DNA from: Porogramme epimiltina
Taxonomy: Eukaryota > Basidiomycota > Agaricomycetes > Polyporales > Polyporaceae
Reading direction: 5' to 3'
Length of the DNA stretch: 64,000 bases
NCBI GenBank assembly: GCA_900155495.1
Contig: FTLJ01000163.1
Span: forward strand, 62,001 to 126,000
Under the pieces are notes generated by a model that saw only the letters and a list, made by a program, of their open reading frames with translations, was not told the origin of the DNA and did not search any database. Of this stretch, positions 55,643-64,000 are shown one piece after another. Each line of letters starts with the position of its first letter. Within the stretch, counting starts at the first letter, position 1. Made by a program: the position numbers and the translations under genes.

Positions 55643-56655
55643 TCATACTTCCTCCCCACCATTTGATCCTTGATTGTTCCCTCTCCAAGCCACAAATGCA
55701 AGCATGGCAAGCATTAACAAAGGCATAACGAAAAGAAAGATGAACGACCCGACGGATAAGCCGGGATGCGTTTCGCAGGACACTGCACTGATCAGGCCTG
55801 TCGCATGCATATGTGAGCAGTACTCTCGTATCCGAACTGAAGAAGTACCGCTCACCAATCATACACAGAACCGTTCCAGCGGCTGTAGCCGCAACTGGGT
55901 ACGCGAGCATTGCGAGAATGCACCAGACCCGACCGCGTGTTGCCATCGCCTGCAAAAACGTGTTAGGAAATATGCGGCGTGACGTCTCAAATTTACGCAC
56001 TCTCTTTGTCCATGGGATACTGATAGAGGATATTATGCATACAAATGTTACACCGACGGCTGCTCCCCCCAGGAGGGCGCACAAGGAGGAGAAGAAGCAG
56101 ATATATGGCGCTTCTTGGGGGTAGTTCGAGGTATCTATCATGAGAGGGGTGCTTGTCGTAAATGCAGCCGTTGAGGGGAGGAGTATCCCTGCCTGACTCT
56201 TGCCTCAGGTTCCCGTATCTAGCTAGGAGCTGGACAGGTGGAAGACGTACCAGCATGGACGTAGCAGTGTAGCGATAAAGCATCATATTCTTGTGTTTGT
56301 CGAAGTTTTCCTGGCCTTCGGATAAGGCCCTCCACGTGTGTTGGAGCGTTGGATAACCGGTGGCCAATGCACATAGAATGTTGAAGAGGTATTTGAGAGG
56401 CAGTCGGATCCATTTAGCATTCAGCTCAGGGATATCACTTGACCAATGTGAAGGCAGTTCTTCCACTGCACTCTCGCGAGGTGTATGAGGAGAGGAGGGA
56501 TGTGGGCCGTTGGAGAGTTGAACGGTATGACGGAGACGAGATGCAAGTTCTAGTAGTGGATAAGAAGAAATGACGCGAAGAATGTGGCGAGAGAGAGCTC
56601 GAGCACAGCGCAAGTGAGAGGGCACACCGTATGAGACGCGGGTCTTGCGTGACAT
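55643..56655 (-). CDS. Uncharacterised multi-spanning membrane protein, copy 5 (subgroup B)
   Basis: 281-aa relative of copy 4, on the opposite strand. Exons: 56251..56655, 56001..56192, 55856..55949 and 55643..55797, phases 0, 0, 1 with a 192-nt exon 2 and a 94-nt exon 3. Shared with copy 4 are LKYLFNILCALATGYPTL, ENFDKHKNMMLYRYTATSML, LPSTAAFTTSTPLM, YICFFSSLCALLGGAAVGV and ILAMLAYPVAATAAGTVLCM. The N-terminus is longer and starts MSRKTRVSYGVPSHLRCARA with one extra weakly hydrophobic stretch (ILRVISSYPLLELAS). No lesion is visible. Copies 4 and 5 are inverted around the GT69 gene. Confidence 0.8.
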
Positions 56656-57945
56656 GGCATCGTCGTGTCCAGGGGATAGACAGAACCTCTCGCAACGAGA
56701 GGACCTTTATACAAATGCGAACCCCTCATGAGGACGCGTGTGCGATATACGTCGAGATATCTTTCTATTTGTCGGAGTGAGACGCGCATAGCAATACCTG
56801 ACAAATCCGGCAATGACCAATGGCTCTACTCCTCAAGCTCCAAGCATCAGAGTATCTAGATATCAGGTGTACCGCAGGCACAGATATTAGCTGACGTTAG
56901 GTTGACATAGCACGCAACTCCGACACAGCATATCTTCTGAGATATCCAGGCCGTGACGAGCAGAAGCATTTGCCACGTGCACCTTTGGGGGGCGCAGGGC
57001 CGGGTAGGAAGCATTGTGCCCATATATATCAATAGTGTCCGAATGGCGCAACATGGAAGTAAGACATCGTCACCTAGACATCCAATACCACTGTTGACGA
57101 AGCCGTGCACGGGTGAGATACGGGCTTCGGGAAAACGCGAGTCTAAGGCACCTCCCCCCACACCGTGTCAACTAAAACATTGATACTCACGAAGAGGTAC
57201 CCCAACTCCACAGTATACGTATCCTTCAGTGAGGGCGACTAAAACGCGTGTACGATCCACTTGGCGGTGCGCGCTCCACGCCACTATGTGTGCCATGAGG
57301 TAACGCAAGAACATATAACTCGGCCCCTAGATGTGCGGGGAGGTTCTCCCTGAAAGCACGGCATGGGTTCAGAGTGTTTGTTGTGCACACAAATTCGTTC
57401 GTAGCGGGGACTCCGGTGACCAACAGCCTTGATCGTCATGAATACCGGGGAGAGAGGGGGGGCGCACGAGAGAGGGGAGCAGAATTGGAGATGGGAGGAT
57501 CATGATGCTCACCAAAAATAACAAGCTCCAAAAACCCACAATCACACCACATGCGAAGCAGAAGCGCACCATACAATGGCGTAGATATCCAGGCTGACTT
57601 CGGCCTTATTGTCTTCCATCTTGATTTATAGTAGGCACGGAAGGGTAATTGAGGGAGGACCTTGTGCTTGAGGTGCGCCCGTTTTGACTGTTGAAGAGAA
57701 AAGGAGGGCCATGGATTGGCGGGCGAGACTACCAGAAGTCAAGAAGTCAACGAGCAAACTTAGACTAAGCCGACTCGTCGAGAGCGCGGGAGTGGGGTCG
57801 TGCACGTGTTACTATATGATGTAATCCAAATTGTTGATGACAGTCGTCTTCTGCTCGACAAGGTCGACGGTCGCATGCTCTCACAGGAACACAATACATT
57901 GCCGCTACGCTACAGCCACAGAAATACAAGAATGCTTCGACCCAT
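56656..57945 (-). other. Unresolved region, possible small membrane-protein gene or remnant on the minus strand
   Basis: A TATAAAT precedes an ATG near 57621 (MEDNKAEVSLDIYAIVWC). A separate frame from 57572 has a strong hydrophobic run (VIVGFWSLLFLVSIMIL) ending at a GTGAGC donor. Further downstream frames include LPCCAIRTLLIYMGTML and ICCVGVACYVNLTSA. I could not connect these into one in-phase gene, so this is either a spliced gene I failed to solve or a decayed one. Confidence 0.25.
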
Positions 57946-60900
57946 TTAGGCGTCTCCAGACTCAGTCAGCTTCGCGACTAGCTTCGACATCTGGGCAACA
58001 AGTAGCTCGATATTCGTCTCCATGCGATCCATACGCTTCTCCATGCTGTCCATTCGCTCCTCGATTTTGGATGAACTTTCGTTGCATGGTGCATCGCCGT
58101 GACTGTGCGGCACCAGCTCTCCACCAGCGTTCACATCACCTGTCTTCTCCGCTGGAGTAATGAGCAGGATGTGTGTCGGCCTGTGCGTCCTGAGCCGCCG
58201 ATTGTCGAAGGCGCAGTCGGAGCAAAGAAGGAAGCCTCAAAGAAGGATCAGCCTACCACCACATAAGAAAGCAAGATATATGTGCGCTACTCACTGTGGT
58301 CATCTGATGAACAAAGGAAGCAGGTGTATCGGGTACCCGACAGAACCGCACCACACCGGCCTTGGCAGCGAAGAATACCCTCTGGAGTTGGGCTTGGAGG
58401 TCCTGCTTGATCACTTTGTGCCTCGGCTGAAAGGTTCTGCTCCGAGGAGTCCTCGGCGGTTGGGACCTTTTCTATAGTAGAGGCCTCATCCGTGGGCGAA
58501 GAGGCCGCCTCTACGGGTGCACTATCTGCGTTGCCTTCCCTGTTTTCATGGACTTGATCTTCGTGCTCAACTTCGTTATCACTTTCGTCCACCAGCATTG
58601 CCCGTGTGTCTAGAACCCATTGGATAACGGCGTGGGTTGCGAGAGGGTCGGACGTGTGATATGCTTTGAATCGGCGTACCCAAAACCGCGAGGCTGGGAA
58701 TCGGAGCAGCGCGAATTCATGTGCTTGGTTATGACTTTCGATATTTTTCTCATAACAGGTCGAACAATAGTCGAAATCTACAGAAAGTTTGTAAGTGGTC
58801 ATACATCCTGATATGATGTGACACAGATCTATCCTACCTGGGCAGTCGAGGCAGTAAAACCGGTTGCCGATGATGGGCCAACTGTGGCATCCATCACATT
58901 CCGCATCATAACTAAAAAGACAAATGTGAGTTCTAGACGTCCTGGAGCAAAAGAGTGCCCTTACTGAACGATATCTGAGCCATCTTGTAGCCGCAAGGCT
59001 AAATCGACCATCGCTTGTGCATACTCCGCTGCTTGAGGAAGAATCAACTGCAGGCGATTTCGAGCATCTTCGATACTCTCCAGGTGTTCAATCGCAAAGT
59101 CTTCCTGATCAAGTGCCATCGTACACAGATCTCGGTATGTTGTGATGTCTTCAACTAGTTGGTTGGCGGCCTCAGGTTCTGATGTCAAGCAATGCGCGCA
59201 CACCTTGCGAAGGCATGGGTCCTTGGAGTTCAACAAGGAGATGATGAACGACATGAAGCCATCCATGTCGTCCATGGTTGCACCAAGGAATTGATGGCTG
59301 GGCTGATGATCTACGAAAACGTCTTGTTCTTCGAGTTTAGGTGGCGTTAAGAAACACTGTTGGCAGTAGTCGAAATCTAGGGGAAGTCACGTTAAAGACA
59401 ACCAGATTCCTTAGAACAATGGATACACACCAGGACAATCGACGCATTTGAACCTTGGCCCAACAATTGGACTCTTATTGCAGCCATCACATCTGACGAA
59501 CGTGCTAGTATATCAAGTGAGTATTGGATTATATGAAGTAATAGAGGAATAATGTACTGGGTAGTGGTAAGTTCGTTATACTCTGGAGGTAACGACGTTT
59601 GTGGTTCCGGAAAGAAACGCAAGCCAAGCCGCCGCCGAGCGTTCACGAGCTGCGTACACTCTTCCTTGTCCGTGTTTGGGCCAACCCACTCGGGATGCAG
59701 GATCTTTGGCAGACGTGCACATTCAGGATTGAATTCCGATGACTCGAGAATGTTCATGGAGTTGTCGTAGTCTCGGAGTGGCCACTCCAAGTCCAAACGC
59801 GTCGTCCAAGGGAGACACCAGTTGTATAAGAACTGGTGATAGTAAGCGTCCCTGTCGGCGTTTGTCGCCTGGTGCATTGCGCCGAACTGCAGGGGAAACT
59901 ATGAGAACGGCTACAGACAAGGCACATGTGGTCATACCATCCCGCTGGCGAAGTATTCTAATTTGTAAGAGAGGTCGTCCTGGGTCTTCCGGAAATGTTC
60001 TGCGGGTAGGATTCGTCATTACAAGAATGGGTAAGCGATGCAACCTGCCCTACATACCGTCTAAAGCGTCGACTCGGCTTTGCAGCACTTGTGACAGGTG
60101 TTGAATCGTGCGCGTGGGGAGGTCAAACTCGCCGTCGCTGAGTAAATAGCATGATGTGAGCTTCAGCACCTTGAGATGGTGTCTCATCGTGATATAAAGC
60201 ACGGGGAGAATGTACTGCGACGGCGCATTAGTGAGCAGGGAGGATTGTCTGAGAACGTTCGGGCCGACTCACCCCCTCGACCCTTCCTATCGAGCTACTG
60301 TGTTCGTTGACGTTGATACCCAGTAGAGACAGCGTAGACTGGTCTTCAATCTCGTAGTTTACCCGGATCAGGATGTTCTCCAGCTGGTCTTCCTGCCTTT
60401 GCATGACATCATGGACTAGCTGTAGGAGTTGCTGTTCATCTAATAACGAAGGCGCCTTTATGGATCTCAGGTACCCAATGACGCCTAAGGACAGCGCAGC
60501 CATGTAGGAAACCACACCGCTACTGTTTTCCTTGGTGTAGTCGATGCTGATCATACGTTCGAGGATCCATTCCAAGCGTAGCCGATAGATATGCATGCTA
60601 ACGACCCACCCTGTCAAAGAAGTCAGCACTGGAAGGATACTCCACATTTGAACGAATACCGTATGCAGAGTAGGCGATCCACTCCATGAGCGAGATGCCT
60701 TCCGGCCGTGAGGCTGTGAACTCGTTGACCTCCTTGATCTTGATCAGCCCGTTGGCGTCATCATCCATTACTATGTCTATGTCAGCGCAAACATGACGAG
60801 GGTCCCAACGACAATTGACCTTCCATGAACGTGGAGACCGTAGGGAACCTAAAGTAGCGTAGGCACCAAGCGTGTTGTAGAGCTTGTTCGGGTGTCGTAC

Positions 60901-62648
60901 GTCCTTTGAACTCATCGTGCTCTTCTTGCTCAGATCCGGCGTCTGAAGGTGCTGGGGACGGAGGTCGCACGCTCAAGAATGTCTCTGAGGCGACGGGGGA
61001 GGTCTCATCAGGACCGGATTTCCTGCCTTCGTTCGCCGATCTGTGGGCCTCACGAACAAGATCGATGAAATAGCTAGATTTTGCTAATCAGAAGAACTTC
61101 TCAGGATGGACCGAGGGGTCACGTACTCGAACAGGTTCAAGACGAAGGTTTGAGACTCAATAGAGCCACCCCATCCCTACTGAAAATGAGTATGATGACC
61201 TGTCAACATATTCCAGCGTACGAACCATATCCCTCCAAAGTTTCCGAATATCCTATAATGTTGTTCAGTAACGTGTAGACAATGCCGTCGAGACGTCGAG
61301 ACTCACGGGATCAACGATCTTCTTATAGGGACGTGAAGAGGTAAAGGTTTTCAGGCGGGTGATTGCCTTCTCAAGCCTAGAGGTTGCAGCATTGAGCTTG
61401 AGTTCGAAACTAGCCAGACTTTCCGCGAGCATTGTTTCCACAGGGGTCCGAAGTCGACGGAGCTCCGCAGGCGTGAGGTTGCGGGATTTTCCGACAGACT
61501 TGTCCTTTCCGCCGCTTTCGTTCGCGCAAGGCAACTTCGCGAGCTCGTCCAGTACTTGCTCGTTCTTGAGACATTCTTCCGCGCCACCTTTCTTATTGAT
61601 TTCGCGTAGAAGACGTTCTTCTTCCGGGAGATACGGCTCGAAGACAGCGACTATATCGAGAATCTTATTCACCTTGCGGAGGACTTGGTCTATGCCTGAC
61701 GACATTTCGTCGACGGTCCTCTACTTCCATGTCAGAATGTGAGAATACAAGGTAGAGATAGTGGCGTACAGCAATATAGAACGAAAGAGCTTCGACGATG
61801 TCATCCTTGCGCTTATCGCATTTGGTGCTACATTCCTCGACCACGCCCTAGACAATTTGTCAGAGGATGGGATCATCTCTTAAAAATTACATACCCTCCA
61901 CTGCTCTGACTTAATCACTCGAGCTGATGGGTTCTGTAAGGAAATGGAATCGCGTGAACAAATGTGCGACCTTACCGAATCTGCCGTCATTGGCATATCT
62001 TTCTATCACGTGGCCTACCCATCTGATATCTGCTCGTATTTTCTGGCAGAGTTCTTCGTCGCGGTCAGGACCCAGCAGGGAAACTGAGAAGCCAGCACGA
62101 TACCCACCACTGAGCTTAGACGGAAAGGTTACTCCATTCACTACGCGTCCATCATCTGTGATATTGCGGAGTCTGTATAACAGGCAATTATGAGCATTCC
62201 GGTTTTGCCTTGACTTATACGGACGTACTCGAATAGCTCGCAAAGCATCTCCGCCTGCTTTAGACGTAGTGCCGAAATTCTTCTAACGTTCTCGGCTGAA
62301 CTGATTGCTAGCGTGGACACGAAATCGACAGCGACCTTGACGACTGTCGGATAATGTAAGTCGCAGATAGACGGAATCAAACTGAAACTATCGAGCCTTG
62401 TACAGGAGGCCAAGTCGAGGACAAGACGTCCAGTGCGACACCGACGAGGTTGAGGACGCCTTGGATCTCCACCAGAGGGACCTTCTTGACGTCGCGATCT
62501 GCGATCTTAGTCATCGCCGCGATTGCGTTGGCGAAGACGTCGCTACCGAACTCGGCATTGTCATCTTTGGGTGGGAGGGGTCCTAAATGTCCAGTCGCCG
62601 CGTTAGATGTTGGGTATTCTGCATGGACATAGGGGGTGACTCACGCAT
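57946..62648 (-). CDS. Large EF-hand and triple ZZ-zinc-finger protein (5' end unresolved)
   Basis: About 19 in-phase exons give roughly 1,330 residues. The order runs as follows. First is a helical N-terminal half (FANAIAAMTKIADRDVKKV, VDFVSTLAISSAENVRRIS, then a block ELKLNAATSRLEKAITRL). Next is an acidic linker, then an EF-hand (DDDANGLIKIKEVNEF) and helical repeats. ZZ finger 1 follows (CDGCNKSPIVGPRFKCVDC then DFDYCQQCF), then ZZ finger 2 (CDGCHSWPIIGNRFYCLDC then DFDYCSTCY). A degenerate ZZ finger 3 (CQGRCGAVLSGTRYTCFLC, LLCSDCAFD, RTHRPTH) and a C-terminal coiled coil (IEERMDSMEKRMDRMETNI) complete it. ZZ fingers bind peptides such as N-termini or histone tails; the EF-hand suggests calcium binding. 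The function is unknown. The stop is at 57946. The start is uncertain: frames open near 62625, and an ATG at 62648 or 62685 is possible. Confidence 0.72.
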
Positions 62649-63222
62649 GTTTTAGAGAGTGCGCTGTTATCGACCAGAGGCTCATCTTAGGGGATATTAT
62701 ATACTCGACCTCGTTTGGAGCGCACGGGGGCATTGCCAAAGTGCCTCTTCTTGTGGTTTGATTGACTGAACCTTAAACCACACGAGCGGAGAGCTAGGAC
62801 CCGAATAGCCCGGGCCTGTGAGGAGGTTTACTTTTCTCGGATATAGGATGTGGGCAGTAAGAGAGGCGCATGCTGAACCATGGACATGTCTACGGTCCAC
62901 GAGCCCTTAGTTCTGCGAGTGTAAAAATCCACAAGATGTCATAACGAGGGCAAGGTACAACTCGATAGCAAATACAACATGACAAATATAATCTGAAACA
63001 GGTAAACATGAACGGACGCACACACTAGACCAGACAACGCAGCTCTCAAGAAGCCTGCGGCTCCAGTAAGGAGCGTAACTGGCAGACATTTCATCAGCAC
63101 ATGATGCACGCAACAGACGTCTTGTCTAGACGCACCTGGGTGTCTAGATCCACTGTATTCGAAACGTCCTCCGACCCTCCGGGCCCGTCGCCATTCTGTG
63201 CGTCCCCTTGACCTTGGGAGGC
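62649..63222. other. Intergenic, 3' of HAP5 and 5' of the ZZ-finger gene
   Basis: Contains a minus-strand TATATAAT near 62698, probably the promoter of the ZZ-finger gene. No other gene seen. Confidence 0.4.
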
Positions 63223-63890
63223 CTAAAAACAGAGACGTTGGAGCTGCTCCATGGATGCGAACTGCCAAGAACACGTACGTTGCCAGCGACTGCCTTCTTC
63301 TGGGGTTTCCCGGGAGCATTTTGCGCAGCAGCGGCTCCACCAGGGGGTTCTTCACGGGGCACAATATCAATGAGGAAGTCGAACTGGTCGGACTTGCTCA
63401 GAGCCTTCGCGATGTCGGCGCGCGAGAGGGTCCGCCGTTTGTTAGAATCAGCGATGATGAAAGCCCGAGCGGTGATTTCTGCAATGAAGACTGCGGAGTA
63501 CGTTGAGCACACGTCAACTAAGGCATGGAAGGCATGGAAAAAGGTGACCTACTTTCGCAAGCCTTGCAGAACAGAATGGGCGCTGGGTCCTCATGAGATG
63601 CGCGGAACTCGCATGAACCTCCGTTACCGCTCACCGTCTGCCGCAATCATCTAAAGGACGGCTAAGCTGAGCACCTGCACCGCACACGCATACTGGCCAC
63701 GACGTACCTTGACCTCCGGGTCACTCTTCATGACCTTCTTGATGCGCGCGAGGGGGAGGGGAGGGTGGCGGTAGTCGGGGGTCTCTTGCTCGGCAGCATC
63801 GATCTGCCTCTGCCAGAACGTCGGGAGGAACTCGTTGAGGGGTTGGCCCGCCTGCACGAAAGGCTTCGAGGACGACGACGAGGACGACAT
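63223..63890 (-). CDS. HAP5: CCAAT-binding factor subunit HAP5 / NF-YC (histone-fold)
   Basis: 159-aa nuclear protein that pairs with HAP3/NF-YB and recruits HAP2 to CCAAT boxes. Exons: 63708..63890, 63635..63650, 63553..63582, 63279..63490 and 63223..63261. The histone fold reads [49 protein letters not shown] then [20 protein letters not shown] and [20 protein letters not shown], matching NF-YC throughout. Exon 2 is a 16-nt microexon encoding MIAAD, and exon 3 only 30 nt, so the most conserved helix is built from four exons. The last exon ([12 protein letters not shown]) lies beyond the conserved domain and is less certain. Confidence 0.93.
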
Positions 63891-64000
63891 GGTGCCGCAG
63901 ACGGAGACGGCGCAGGCGCGCCCACCCCAGCCCGGCCGCGCGCGCGTCGTTGCCCCCCATTGAAGCGGAGATAGCCGTGGGGACCCACGGTGTGCGAGCA

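Overview
This window looks like genomic DNA of a wood-decaying basidiomycete (Agaricomycete, probably Polyporales or close). Genes carry many short GT-AG introns, mostly about 45-75 nt. Coding DNA is GC-rich, and the content is typical: two CBM1-GH10 xylanases, two GH79 enzymes, F-box/LRR proteins, a MYND-finger protein and a Cap59-type GT69 mannosyltransferase. I rebuilt gene models by hand from splice signals, reading-frame phase and paralogue comparison. Nothing was searched against a database.

Region 1 (1-14 kb): S-methyl-5'-thioadenosine phosphorylase (cut by the window edge), an F-box/LRR-like protein, and a plant cell-wall cluster. In the cluster a GH10 xylanase (minus) and a GH79 enzyme (plus) are transcribed divergently from one 980-bp promoter region. 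An F-box protein, a 386-aa orphan and a second GH79 follow.

Region 2 (14-29 kb): an ER-type TPR/J-domain chaperone (DNAJC3/P58IPK-like), a 919-aa low-complexity coiled-coil protein, IMP dehydrogenase, a second GH10 xylanase and a second F-box protein related to the first. Both xylanases split the CBM1 motif with a 5-nt microexon.

Region 3 (29-57 kb) is accessory and repeat-rich. It holds five copies of an unrecognised multi-spanning membrane protein family. Three are in direct tandem with their flanks and two flank a GT69 glycosyltransferase gene. All five share the same intron phases and a second exon of exactly 192 nt. The third copy is broken near its start. A segmental duplicate of the GT69 locus lies at 39.7-42.3 kb; there the gene is a deletion/frameshift pseudogene and the segment carries two insertions absent from the other copy. 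One is a 130-bp element with 17-bp inverted ends. The other is a 654-bp retroposon with a tRNA-like head, A and B boxes, a poly(A) tail and 14-bp target-site duplications. A 2-oxoglutarate oxygenase gene, a MYND-finger gene and a degraded LRR-type gene lie between.

Region 4 (57-64 kb): a very large gene with an EF-hand and three ZZ zinc fingers, then the HAP5/NF-YC transcription factor subunit gene.

The strongest candidates for something undescribed are the five-copy membrane protein family with its convergent repeated transcript-like segments, and the tRNA-headed retroposon.
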